Shown here: in pieces, positions 28,366 through 36,777 of the stretch
Layout of the letters: the number at the start of each line of letters is the position of its first letter
Numbering within the stretch: position 1 is the first letter of the stretch
Assembly: GCA_051984675.1 (NCBI GenBank)
Contig: JBPYFK010000042.1
Span: 1 to 56,628 of the forward strand
DNA length: 56,628 bases
Source of the DNA: JBPYFK01 sp051984675
GTDB taxonomy: Bacteria; Actinomycetota; Actinomycetes; Mycobacteriales; Pseudonocardiaceae
Direction of reading: 5' to 3'
The notes under the pieces: model-generated
The model's input: only the letters and a program-made list of their open reading frames with translations
Databases searched by the model: none
What the model was told of the DNA's origin: nothing
Made by a program: the position numbers and the translations under genes

Positions 28366-29199
28366 AATCACATGCGGCTTCAGAGCGATCCTGGGGCAAA
28401 ACGGACGAAACGAGTACAAGACCGTCGACCTCAGGGCTTGGCTCGCAGCAGTTCGCACCCAGACTCGCACCCGGCTTCTATAGCGCACGACAAGGCAGTC
28501 CAATACATCCAAGCCGAGAAGCCTGTCCAATAAGGTCCTGGTACACCGAATATGCCGTGCAAGCGATGCGGTGGGTCACCGTTCTTGCCCAAGTGCTCAA
28601 GGATCAAGGAGTGCAGCTCGCCAAGGCCGACCAGCCCGTCCTCCAGTCGCGCCGTGGCCAACTGCCGACCGTGCTCGTCCTGTGCCTCGATGTCGTGATG
28701 ATCCTCAACTCAGTCGTCACCGACGAACAGCGCCCTATCTTCCCGTCCCTTGTACAAGCACCATCAGCAGCCTCGGGAGAACGCCAGCAACCTCATGCAT
28801 AGTGCTCACACCACAACGGAGGGCACGACATCCCATCAGTAGTCGGGTCTCCCGACTACCGACAGGGGCACGATCTCCTTAAAGACTGCTTGCCCAACGT
28901 CTCCGAGTGCTCACCCACCGGCGGCTACCGGTCACCGAGTCTGCTCACACCGACCCGGGAGGCCCCATTAGGTCTCCCGGATAGCACGGACTTGTGGTTC
29001 GCTCGGAGCATCGCTATCCCGACGACCTCTCAGGGGCTTATCACGCCGGAACCTGGAGCGCCGAGCTTGACATCATCGGTTGCGGCAGCGCCGAGGACTG
29101 CACCCCAGAACCCGGCGTGATCGGGCGTTGCCAGGTCGACGGGATGGCGATGCGCCCCTTGCTTATGGCCTTAGGCCACGGATCCCGTAGGTATGAATC
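28366..29199. other. gene-poor stretch next to the att remnant
   Basis: No gene is supportable in these 830 bases; several short frames exist on both strands but none matches a family or has a good start. A hairpin with ten-base arms (28955-28964, 28971-28980) and a six-base loop is the only clear structure. Confidence 0.45.
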
Positions 29200-30276
29200 A
29201 TGCACTTGTTCAGTCGTCGCCGTTCGGCCGAGCCAACGCCGCCCGTAGGAAAGGCATCGCTCGGTACGAAGATCGCGCTACTCCTTGTCGTAGCCACGTC
29301 AGCAGTTGTCGTCGCTGTCGCCCTGTGGTGGGGCTTAGGCCGAACGCCAATCCAGGTCCTTGGCGCGTGGATAGCGACTGGAAGCTTCGACTTCGCGAAG
29401 ATCGTCGTGGGCATCGTTGGTGGAATCGGCGGAGTCGTCGCCTTGGTCGTTGCCTACCGCAAGCAGCGCCTGAAAGCCGCTGAACAGCGCGAGCACTCCA
29501 AGCTTTTCGCTGAAAACGTCACGAAGGCAACCGAGCAGCTCGGATCGAAGAACGCCCCGGTTCGACTGGCGGGCATGTACTCCCTCGAACGGCTCGCACA
29601 GACCCCGGAACAGCAACAAACCGTCGTCAATGTGCTGTGCGCCTACCTCCAAATGCCCTATAAACCTCGGAAAGCGCAGCAGCCGAACGGCGACTCGGGC
29701 GCCGGTGCATCCGATGGCACGACGCCAAACGTTTCGGCACTATACAATCCTAGAGCCCACCCTGTGGCATCACAGCAAGAAGATGAACGACGAGAACCGG
29801 AAAAACAAGTTCGCCTTGCTGCGCAACGAATCCTCAGCGAGCATCTCTACTGGAACAACGCATCCGCGTCAGCTGAAAAATTCTGGGCTGACATCGATCT
29901 CGACCTCACTGGCGCGATACTTTTTGACTTCCAACTGAACGGCTGCCACATACGCGCTGCCAGGTTCGATGGAGCACAGTTCCACGGCAGCGCTGGGTTC
30001 AATGAGGCCCATTTCCACGGCAGCGCTGGGTTCAATGAGGCCCATTTCCACGGCAGCGCTGGGTTCATAGGGGCGCAGTTCCACGGCGACGCCGGGTTCA
30101 TAGGGGCGCAGTTCCACGAATACGGCGCCATGTTCCTAAAGGCGCAGTTCCACGGCGACGCTGGGTTCATGGGGGCGCAGTTCCACGGCGACGCTGGGTT
30201 CGATGGGGCGCAGTTCCACAGCACCTCCGACTTCCAAGGAGCGCAGTTCCACGGCAACGCCGCGTTCGACAGGTAG
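29200..30276 (+). CDS. membrane protein with C-terminal pentapeptide-type repeats
   Basis: A 358-residue protein with two N-terminal transmembrane helices (IALLLVVATSAVVVAVALWW and IVVGIVGGIGGVVALVVAY), a cytosolic middle (FAENVTKATEQLGSKNAPV, common in actinobacterial proteins of this type) and a C-terminal solenoid (255-356). The repeat unit is mostly eleven residues, GAQFHGDAGFx, giving Phe at alternating six and five spacing instead of strict five. Pentapeptide solenoids are scaffolds or DNA mimics; the role here is unknown. The ribosome binding site is weak. Confidence 0.85.
   Translation: MHLFSRRRSAEPTPPVGKASLGTKIALLLVVATSAVVVAVALWWGLGRTPIQVLGAWIATGSFDFAKIVVGIVGGIGGVVALVVAYRKQRLKAAEQREHSKLFAENVTKATEQLGSKNAPVRLAGMYSLERLAQTPEQQQTVVNVLCAYLQMPYKPRKAQQPNGDSGAGASDGTTPNVSALYNPRAHPVASQQEDERREPEKQVRLAAQRILSEHLYWNNASASAEKFWADIDLDLTGAILFDFQLNGCHIRAARFDGAQFHGSAGFNEAHFHGSAGFNEAHFHGSAGFIGAQFHGDAGFIGAQFHEYGAMFLKAQFHGDAGFMGAQFHGDAGFDGAQFHSTSDFQGAQFHGNAAFDR
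29962..30273 (+). repeat. 33-bp tandem repeats coding the solenoid
   Basis: Nine units, eight of 33 bp and one of 36 bp, some almost identical at the DNA level (for example 30002-30067). This points to recent expansion and possible length variation. Confidence 0.85.
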
Positions 30277-30489
30277 GTGTGCCGATCGATCTGTGTTACC
30301 TGCGTCGCACAGACCTGGCGAGGAGCCTTCCGCTGCTCGTCCAGCTAGCCTGCAGTGTGGGAAGGCACCGAGACGCGACCTCGGCTCGCGCAGCCTTACG
30401 TATTTCAAGCCCGGTGCTGAGCTCCGGGTTAGCTGAATCTTTAGTTGGCTGCGTCGAATCCTCGCCTGTACCCCACTGAAGGGCTGGGG
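30277..30489. other. short gap
   Basis: No gene seen; a 66-codon frame (30279-30479) has no family resemblance I can name. Confidence 0.35.
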
Positions 30490-30968
30490 ATGTCAATGGC
30501 GTCGGTGGCCCGCGAGGCCGGCGTTGGCAAGGCCACCCTGTCCCGCCGTCTTCGAGCATGTCCTCGCCGCCGAGGTCCAGCCGGTGACGGCGGTGCACAC
30601 CGACGATCCCTGGCGGGATCTAGCCGGTGTGCTGGAGGCCGTCACCGAGGTGCCTCGCCCAGCGGCAGGTCATCATCTCGCTCGCCCGCGAGTTCGAAGC
30701 CTTCGACATCGACAGCGCGGACCATTGCCTGCGGTGCCTGCAACCGCTGTTGGACCGGGCCATCGACGCCGGCGTGGTATGGCCGGAACTGTTGGTGCGG
30801 GATCTGACGGCGGTCATCGTCATGAACATGTCCACGGTGCATCCGGGCGATCCCGGAGGCGCGGATCGTCGGCGCTACCTGGCCCTGCTCCTCGACGGAC
30901 TACGCGCCTGTTCGACCACGCTGCCCCCTCCCCTGTCCGAGCAGCCGGGCGGATCGTCCGGCTGCTGA
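30490..30968 (+). pseudogene. broken TetR-family regulator
   Basis: Pieces of one TetR protein appear in three successive frames. First is the helix-turn-helix MSMASVAREAGVGKATLSRR, then after a shift near 30545 FEHVLAAEVQPVTAV with DPWRDLAGVLEAV, then after a second shift near 30650 the ligand-domain end (RDLTAVIVMNMSTVHPG, RRYLALLLDGLRA). The N-terminal arm is also missing. It cannot give a working regulator. It precedes an LLM oxidoreductase gene that it may once have controlled. Confidence 0.8.
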
Positions 30969-30990
30969 GGTTGACCACGACAAAGAAAGC

Positions 30991-31839
30991 GTGACTATGC
31001 GGTTCGCGTTCAAGATCTCACAGCAGAACATCACCTGGCCGGAGCTGCTCGCCGTGTGGCGGGAAGCGGACGATATCGAGATCTTCGAGTCCGGGTGGAA
31101 CTTCGACCACTTCTACCCGATCTTCTCCGATTCGACCGGTCCCTGCCTTGAAGGGTGGACCACGTTGACCGCGCTGGCCCAGGCCACGAAGCGGCTGCGC
31201 CTGGGCACGCTGGTGACCGGCATTCATTACCGGCACCCCGCCGTGCTCGCCAACATGGCGTCCACTCTGGACATCATTTCCGGTGGCCGGCTCGAACTCG
31301 GCATCGGCGCGGGCTGGAACGAGGAGGAGTCCGGCGCCTATGGCATCGAACTGGGTGGTGTGCGCGAGCGCAGCGACCGGTTCGAGGAGGCGTGCGAGAT
31401 CCTGGTCAGCCTGCTCTCTCAGGAAGAGACGACCTTCCGGGGAAAGCACTACCAGCTCAACGCGGCCAGGAACGAGCCGAAGGGACCGCAGCGGCCGCAT
31501 CCGCCGATCTGCATCGGCGGAAACGGCGAGAAACGGACCCTGCGCACCACCGCGCGTTTCGCCCAGCACTGGAACTTTGTCAACGGCACGACCGAGGAGT
31601 TTGCCCGCAAACGCGACGTGCTGCACCAGCACTGCGCCGATCTCGGCCGTGATCCGGAGGAGATCACGTTGTCCAGCCACATCGTGCTGGGCCCAGACGG
31701 CGACCCGGGCCCGGCGGTCGAGCGGATCGGCGAACTCGGCGAGCACGGACTGGACCTGGCGATCGTCGTTCTCCAGCCGCCGCACAACGATCCAGCCGTG
31801 CTCACCCGAGCTGCTGAAGCGTTCTCCCGGCTGGCCTGA
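30991..31839 (+). CDS. LLM class F420-dependent oxidoreductase
   Basis: A 282-residue luciferase-like protein. It shows MRFAFKISQQN, the active-site-like NFDHFYPIF, SGGRLELGIGAGWNEEE and HPPICIGGNGEK. It is a different subfamily from the homologue at 16.9 kb. The start is GTG 30991 or ATG 30997; AAGAAAG lies just upstream and suits the ATG better. Its upstream TetR gene is broken, so it may now be expressed without control. Confidence 0.88.
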   Translation: MTMRFAFKISQQNITWPELLAVWREADDIEIFESGWNFDHFYPIFSDSTGPCLEGWTTLTALAQATKRLRLGTLVTGIHYRHPAVLANMASTLDIISGGRLELGIGAGWNEEESGAYGIELGGVRERSDRFEEACEILVSLLSQEETTFRGKHYQLNAARNEPKGPQRPHPPICIGGNGEKRTLRTTARFAQHWNFVNGTTEEFARKRDVLHQHCADLGRDPEEITLSSHIVLGPDGDPGPAVERIGELGEHGLDLAIVVLQPPHNDPAVLTRAAEAFSRLA

Positions 31840-31885
31840 GCCGCCGGTGTGCCGCGGGCTCGCGAACCCGGGGCACACCGGATGG

Positions 31886-32110
31886 TTATGCGGTGACCGG
31901 CGGGTAGACCTGCTCGACGCGGTAGCGCTCGACGTACATGTCCCAGTAGCGGTCGGCCAGTTCATCAGGGTCGACGCGGGGGAGCGGCCCGGACGACTCG
32001 GAACCGGCCGCGGTGGCCAGCTCGCCCATCTCGCTGCCGGAGATGAACGCCGTGATGGACAGGGTGCCGGCGTAGACGCCGCTGTCGGCCAGTTCGCCGT
32101 TGGGCAGGGG
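31886..32110 (-). pseudogene. C-terminal fragment of an SDR oxidoreductase
   Basis: About 75 codons read as the end of a short-chain dehydrogenase: ELADSGVYAGTLSITAFISG, then VDPDELADRYWDMYVER. The catalytic YxxxK part is missing; upstream the frame enters unrelated sequence next to a transposase remnant, so the gene was cut there. Confidence 0.7.
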
Positions 32111-32232
32111 TCTTGAGCGCCGAGGACAGGCGTGGACTGACACCGCTTTTCTGGTCCCACGTCCTGCCCTACGGCGAAGTCAAGCTCGACATGGCTTCCC
32201 GGCTCACCCTCGGGACGGTGGGAAGTCGTTGA
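32107..32232 (+). mobile_element. C-terminal remnant of a Tn3-family transposase
   Basis: Forty codons read LSAEDRRGLTPLFWSHVLPY then GEVKLDMASRLTLG, the typical end of actinobacterial Tn3 TnpA, closed by TGA at 32230. It abuts the cut SDR gene, so a Tn3-type insertion followed by deletion probably made this junction. No 38-bp terminal repeats were found. Confidence 0.72.
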
Positions 32233-32380
32233 GCTGCACGAGGCGGCGGGTGAGCGCGTCTTCGGTGTCGCAGAGTTCGCAGACCTTCACCATGTGGACG
32301 GCGCCGCCGGATCCGTCTTCGGTCTGCACGTCGATGACGTAGTCCGCGGCGCGTTCTTGGCAGCTCTCGCAGCGGGGCAT
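32204..32380 (-). CDS. small zinc-ribbon-like protein
   Basis: About 58 residues with CESC near the start and CELC in the middle, likely one zinc site, and an acidic body. It ends inside the transposase remnant on the other strand. No strong ribosome binding site is seen. It may be an intact small gene or the end of a longer one. Confidence 0.5.
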   Translation of the reverse strand: MPRCESCQERAADYVIDVQTEDGSGGAVHMVKVCELCDTEDALTRRLVQLNDFPPSRG

Positions 32381-32455
32381 ACGGGTGTTGGCCGGGTGTG
32401 TTGCGTACGCGGCCACCTATGAAACGCATCGCGTCCGCGACCGCTTGCGCGGCGG

Positions 32456-32869
32456 TTATGGTCCGGCCGTTGCGGCGCGCTCGCGTTTGGCACGGATCTC
32501 GTCGTGGTGGTCGGCGGCCCAGCCGATCAGCGAGGTGACGATCTCGTGTAGACCGCGGCCCAGCGGGGCGAGGGTGTACTCGACGCGCGGAGGGACCTCG
32601 GCGTAGGCGGTGCGGGTGATCAGGCCGTCCTGCTGGAGCTGGCGAAGGGTGAGGCTGAGCATGCGCTGGGAAATGCCGGGGACCTGCCGTTGCAGGTCGG
32701 TGTAGCGCAGCGGTCCGGACTCCAGGACCGCGATGACCAGCAGGCTCCACTTGTCGCCGATGCGGTCGAGGGTCTGGCGGATGAAGTCCATGTGCTCGGC
32801 AGGGATGGCCGCGCACGGCCCGATCGCCGCCGCTCCTGCCGTCACCTCTGCTCCGTTGGCCGTCTCCAT
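32456..32869 (-). CDS. HxlR-family winged-helix regulator
   Basis: A 137-residue regulator with the HxlR pattern: RIGDKWSLLVIAVLESGPLR, then LQRQVPGISQRMLSLTLRQL as recognition helix, and the wing PPRVEYTLAPLG. A single Cys19 precedes the first helix, the place of the redox Cys of YodB/QorR-type members. ATG 32869 has GGAGAGGA upstream at good spacing; ATG 32878 is too close. It is divergent from a DsbA-azoreductase-NmrA operon and likely represses it, sensing quinones or other electrophiles. Confidence 0.9.
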   Translation of the reverse strand: METANGAEVTAGAAAIGPCAAIPAEHMDFIRQTLDRIGDKWSLLVIAVLESGPLRYTDLQRQVPGISQRMLSLTLRQLQQDGLITRTAYAEVPPRVEYTLAPLGRGLHEIVTSLIGWAADHHDEIRAKRERAATAGP

Positions 32870-32891
32870 GACGCACATTCCTCTCCGGCAC

Positions 32892-32905
32892 GCACACCGG
32901 TGTGC
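32892..32905. promoter_or_regulatory. 14-bp perfect palindrome
   Basis: GCACACCGGTGTGC lies between the divergent HxlR and DsbA genes, 22 bases before the HxlR start. Candidate operator. Confidence 0.5.
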
Positions 32906-32941
32906 CTTTTGTATCGCGTTCCATGCTGGTCCATCATGGCG

Positions 32942-32958
32942 TTACGCACAAGTCGTAA
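32942..32958. promoter_or_regulatory. candidate HxlR operator
   Basis: TTACG-N7-CGTAA, an inverted repeat of the size used by HxlR dimers, ends 17 bases before the DsbA-family start, so binding would block transcription or its start. Confidence 0.5.
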
Positions 32959-32975
32959 GAAATGGAGGTGCGTGA

Positions 32976-33692
32976 ATGAAGGTGGACATGTGGTCCGAGG
33001 TGACCTGCCCCTGGTGCGGCCTGGGGAACCACCGGGTGGCCAAGGCCATCGAGCGGTTCGAGCACGCGGACGAGGTGGAACTGGTCCACCACTCGTTCCC
33101 GCTCAGCAGCAGCTTCCCCGAGGGGGACACCTTGTCCGTCCGCGAGGCCCTGCTCCGCCAGCACGGTATGGGCGGCAGCCAGGCCGAGACCTCGACCCGG
33201 CGGATCGAGAAGCTCGCCGAGAGCGAGGGCCTGACCCCCTACCAGGTGCTGGACAACAAGGTCGGCAACACCGACCTGGGGCACGAGTTCCTCGCCCACG
33301 CCAGCGCCCAGGGCAAAAACCGCGAGGCCTGGGACGCGATCTTTGCAACCCACTTCGGCAAGGCCGAGCCGGTCTTCTCCCTGGACGACCTCCTGGGGCT
33401 CTCCGACGAGCTCGGCCTGAACCGCGAGCAGACCCGCCAGGCCCTCACCGACCGCCGCTACCGCCAGCAGGTCCGCGACGACGCGGCCCGCGCCCAGCGC
33501 CTGGGGGCGACCGGCGCGCCGTTCATCGTCGTCGACGACTGCTACGGCGTGCCCGGGGCCCAGGACAGCGACAGCCTCCTTGAGCTGCTGCGCAAGGCCT
33601 GGGACGACAGCCACCCCCTCACCCTCGCCGACGACGGCGGCGATGCCCCGGTCTGCGGACCGGACGGCTGCGCCGTCCCCGAGCGCGCCTGA
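32976..33692 (+). CDS. DsbA-family (FrnE-like) oxidoreductase
   Basis: A 238-residue thioredoxin-fold protein without signal peptide, so cytosolic. The CPWC active site is at 11-14 and the cis-Pro loop is GATGAPFIVVDD. FrnE-like members act as disulfide isomerases or GSH/mycothiol-type transferases. A C-terminal CGPDGC adds a second cysteine pair. AATGGAGGTG precedes the ATG. First gene of a three-gene operon behind the HxlR regulator. Confidence 0.92.
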   Translation: MKVDMWSEVTCPWCGLGNHRVAKAIERFEHADEVELVHHSFPLSSSFPEGDTLSVREALLRQHGMGGSQAETSTRRIEKLAESEGLTPYQVLDNKVGNTDLGHEFLAHASAQGKNREAWDAIFATHFGKAEPVFSLDDLLGLSDELGLNREQTRQALTDRRYRQQVRDDAARAQRLGATGAPFIVVDDCYGVPGAQDSDSLLELLRKAWDDSHPLTLADDGGDAPVCGPDGCAVPERA

Positions 33693-33789
33693 CCCCCGCT
33701 GCCCCCAGGCAGCCGCGGACACCCGCCGTCCGCGACGGCTCAGCACCACGACACCCATCATCCGACGCTGGAAAGACCCAGAACCTCTC

Positions 33790-34431
33790 ATGTCGTACCT
33801 GCTCCACATCGACGCCTCCTCGCTCGGCGAGGCCTCCGTCTCCCGTCAGGTCGCCCAGTCCTTCCGTAACGAGTGGCAGGGCCCGGTCGTCCATCGCGAC
33901 CTGGCCGCGACCCCCGTGCCGCACCTGAGCGCGGCCGGCATCACCGCGCGCACCACCGACCCGGCAGCCCGCACCCCCGAACAGGCCGAGGCGATGGCGA
34001 TACAGGACGAGCTGATCGAGGAGTTCCTCGGCGCCGACGCCTACCTGTTCACCGTGCCGATGTACAACCTCACCGTGCCGTCGGTGTTCAAGGCGTGGCT
34101 GGACCAGATCCTGGTCGACGGGCGCACCTTGAGCCACGCGGGCCCCGCACCGGTGGCCGGCCGCCCCGCTCTGGTGGTCTCCGCCCGCGGCGGTGGCTAC
34201 GGCCCGGGCGCCCCGAAGGAAGGTATGGACCACCTGGTGCCCACCCGGGAGCACCTCCTGGGCGAGGCCACCCTCGGCCTCGACGTCACCATCATCACTC
34301 CCGAGCTGACCATGGCCCCCTACGTGCCGATGCTGGCCCCGCTGCTTCCGATGCACGAGGCGTCCATGGCCAAGTCGCACGACGAGGCCCGCCGCCTGGA
34401 CTCTGTCCTGACCGGCCGGCCGGCCGCCTGA
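33790..34431 (+). CDS. azoR: FMN-dependent NADH-azoreductase
   Basis: A 213-residue flavodoxin-fold quinone/azo reductase. It has the FMN site HIDASSLGEASVSR, VPMYNLTVPSVFKAWLDQI and the SARGGGYGPG loop. It reduces quinones by two electrons, protecting against thiol-reactive compounds, which fits an HxlR (YodB-like) regulator. It is 97 bases after the DsbA gene and 36 before the NAD(P)H-binding gene. Confidence 0.92.
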   Translation: MSYLLHIDASSLGEASVSRQVAQSFRNEWQGPVVHRDLAATPVPHLSAAGITARTTDPAARTPEQAEAMAIQDELIEEFLGADAYLFTVPMYNLTVPSVFKAWLDQILVDGRTLSHAGPAPVAGRPALVVSARGGGYGPGAPKEGMDHLVPTREHLLGEATLGLDVTIITPELTMAPYVPMLAPLLPMHEASMAKSHDEARRLDSVLTGRPAA

Positions 34432-34467
34432 TCCACCCCTGAACTCCCCGAAAGGCGTTTGATCACC

Positions 34468-35133
34468 ATGAGTAACCTCCTGGTCTTCGGCGGCAGCGGC
34501 CGCACCGGCGCTCACGTGCTGGAGTACGCGGCCCAGCGCGGCCACCGCGTCCGCGCCCTTGTCCGCAACCCCGACAAGGTGCAGGCACCGGCCGGGGTCG
34601 AGCTGATCCAGGGCACCCCTGCGAACATCGACGACATCCGCCGGGCCGCCGAAGGCACCGAGGGGGTGATCAGCGTGCTGAACAACGGCCGCGCCTCCGA
34701 CAACCCGTGGGCCAAGCCGGTCAGCCCGCCGATGTTCATGACCGACGCCGCCCGCCACACTCTCACCGTCATGGGCGAGCAGGGCATCCGCCGCATCGTG
34801 CTGACGTCTACGCAGGGCGCGGGCGACGACTGGGCCCGGCTCAACCCGCTGGTCAAGGCGTTCATCAAGCTGTCGAACATCAAGGCAGGCTTCGAAGACC
34901 ACACCGGCGTCGACCAGGTCATCCGCTCCTCGTCCGGCATCGACTGGACCCTGGCCCGTGCCGTCGCCCTGACCGACAAGCCCGCCGGTGGCCCCGTGCG
35001 GGCCGCCGAGGCCGGCACCGAAAAGCCCGGCGCACGGATCAACCGCGCCGACCTCGCCCAGTTCCTCGTCCAGAGGATCGAGGACGACGCATGGATCCGC
35101 AAAGCGCCCCTGGTCTGGAACACCCGCGGCTGA
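34468..35133 (+). CDS. NmrA/SDR-like NAD(P)H-binding protein
   Basis: A 221-residue atypical SDR. The dinucleotide motif VFGGSGRTGAHVLEYA is near the N-terminus and LTSTQGAGDDWARL follows; there is no classic YxxxK. GAAAGG precedes ATG 34468. Likely the third gene of the HxlR-controlled operon, perhaps a redox sensor or quinone reductase. Confidence 0.88.
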   Translation: MSNLLVFGGSGRTGAHVLEYAAQRGHRVRALVRNPDKVQAPAGVELIQGTPANIDDIRRAAEGTEGVISVLNNGRASDNPWAKPVSPPMFMTDAARHTLTVMGEQGIRRIVLTSTQGAGDDWARLNPLVKAFIKLSNIKAGFEDHTGVDQVIRSSSGIDWTLARAVALTDKPAGGPVRAAEAGTEKPGARINRADLAQFLVQRIEDDAWIRKAPLVWNTRG

Positions 35134-35236
35134 CCCGTCCCGCCAGGCCGCGGGTGGTCCCCTCATCAGCAGGAACCCTCCGCCTCGCCTCCTGGCCACT
35201 GCTCACCGTCGCCCCGCACGGGACCGATCGGCCCCC

Positions 35237-35965
35237 ATGACGATGACTGTCCATAAGCGACATTTCGAGTTGAGCAGTGATGTGGCCATCGCGGCGGAAA
35301 ATGCGCTGCACGACCGAGGCGCGATCAGCATCGTCAACTCCGATTCCATGGGCATGGGGCGCATCGGCGAGGCCACGCGCCGGATGTGGCAGCTCGCGCA
35401 TGTGCAGGCGGGATTGGCGGGCGAGACGGGACCGGAGCTTCCGTGCAACGCCCGGGTACTGCGGTATCTGGCCAAGATCACGCTGAACCCGGCGATCGCG
35501 CACGGGATGCAGCGCGAGGCGGGTTCTCTGGCCCCGGGCCGGCTCGCTGACATCGTGCTGTGGCAGCCCGCGTGGTTCGGGGCGCAACCCGAACTCGTCA
35601 TCAAGTCCGGCTTCGTCGCCTGGGGTGCGAGCGGTTCGGGGTCAGGCTCGACGCGGCTGACTCAGCCCCGATCGATGGGTCCGTTCTTCGGCGGTCTTGG
35701 CGGCGCACCACGGAAACTGGCGTTGGTTTTCGTCTCCGAACGGTGCTTGGAGGATCCGAAGGCGCGTGATGCGCTTCCTGGTGGTGTGCGGTACGCGGCG
35801 ATCCGAGACAGTCGAGGACTGGGCCGCGGCGACATGGTCGCCAACACCGCGACGCCTCGCGTCGAAGTGCCGAAGGGGCCGGAGCCCGTCCTCGTTGACG
35901 GTGTTGCGATCGCCATGCACCACGCTCGCTCGCTGCCGTTGACCCGAGTTCACCACCTGGCGTGA
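35237..35965 (+). pseudogene. ureC: orphan C-terminal part of urease alpha subunit
   Basis: 242 codons match the last 40% of UreC (normally about 570 residues): AISIVNSDSMGMGRIGEATR, YLAKITLNPAIAHGM, LAPGRLADIVLWQPAWFG and the C-terminal GLGRGDMVANTATPRVEV. The nickel-ligand N-terminal half, ureA, ureB and all accessory genes are absent, so no urease can be made. The frame is still open and starts with an ATG, so a truncated protein could be produced. Confidence 0.85.
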
Positions 35966-35976
35966 AGGGACGGCGC

Positions 35977-36159
35977 ATGCTTGATCTGCTATCGCGCAAC
36001 GCGACGGTGCGAACCATGGACGGCCTTCGGCCCCTCGCCAGGATGGTCGGGATCTTGGGCGGACGCATCGCAGGACTTGACGACGAGGTCGAGGGTCTTT
36101 CAGCACGCTCGCGTTTCTACGCTAAGCGTGACTCTATTGACCAGGTGGCTTGTAGCTGA
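35977..36159 (+). pseudogene. N-terminal fragment of an amidohydrolase
   Basis: The first 40 codons, LLSRNATVRTMDGLRPLARM then GGRIAGLDDEVEGL, read as the start of a YtcJ-type amidohydrolase. After that the frame enters unrelated sequence and stops; the metal-binding HxH region is missing. GAAGGGA precedes the ATG, so the native start is kept. Confidence 0.75.
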
Positions 36160-36457
36160 CCTGTTTGTTGCTCGCTTCGTCGATCTCCGCCGGCGTCAGC
36201 AGCGCGACCGTTTTGGTGTGCACAGCACCGGTAGCCGCGACAGCGAGGCTGACCGCCGCCATGGTGACGTTGTCCGGCATATCGACGATCAGATACAGAT
36301 CGGTCTCACCGAAGGCGTAGTAGTACGACTCGATCTGGCCGCCCACCTTGCTGACCGTGTCCCGGCTGGCTTCCATCCGCGCCGACCCGCCCTCCTTGAG
36401 CAGACCCTGCACGCCGTCCTTGCTGTAACTCGCTTGCAGCAGATACTTCGGCATCAT
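36134..36457 (-). CDS. GYD-domain protein
   Basis: A 107-residue small protein of the GYD family: PKYLLQASYSKDGVQGLLKEGG, then YYYAFGETDLYLIVDMPDN and the C-terminal LLTPAEIDEA. It is an alpha/beta dimeric-barrel-like cytosolic protein whose role is unknown. GGGGAAA precedes ATG 36457. Its 3' end overlaps the end of the amidohydrolase fragment on the other strand. Confidence 0.85.
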   Translation of the reverse strand: MMPKYLLQASYSKDGVQGLLKEGGSARMEASRDTVSKVGGQIESYYYAFGETDLYLIVDMPDNVTMAAVSLAVAATGAVHTKTVALLTPAEIDEASNKQVSYKPPGQ

Positions 36458-36702
36458 TTTCCCCATGTCGTGCCCGCTCAGCTGCCTCCCCGCGACGTCA
36501 CAGACGAGCGCGCCGCGGGGCACGTTGGCAGCCACCACTGTCGGCGAGGCCGCGTCGCGCGCCCAGAGTCGAAAGCCCTAGCCGCTCCGTACAGCAGCGA
36601 AGTACAGCAACCAACGCGACCGCCAGCACCCAGCGCTACGCCGAAGCTCTGCGCTCCAACGGAACCCATGGCCCGCCGAGGGATTCGGGACAGTAGCAAT
36701 GG
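36458..36702. other. short gap
   Basis: No gene supported between the GYD gene and the hairpin that ends the MFS gene. Confidence 0.35.
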
Positions 36703-36748
36703 AACTCCTGGTGAGCTGTCGCTGAGGTATCGATGATCACCAGGAGTT
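36703..36748 (-). terminator. hairpin after the MFS gene
   Basis: Twelve-base perfect arms (36703-36714, 36737-36748), 29 bases after the stop of the minus-strand transporter gene; the loop is 22 bases. Confidence 0.65.
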
Positions 36749-36777
36749 TCTTGATCAGTTCGGGAGCGGCTTGTTTT

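Noticed and set aside
28431..28661. 76-codon minus-strand gene near the tRNA-Met half
   Set aside because: Helical-looking stretch but no ribosome binding site and no family resemblance; left as unassigned sequence.
29962..30273. Repeat block as a CRISPR or satellite
   Set aside because: Units stay in frame and code the Phe-rich solenoid without spacers.
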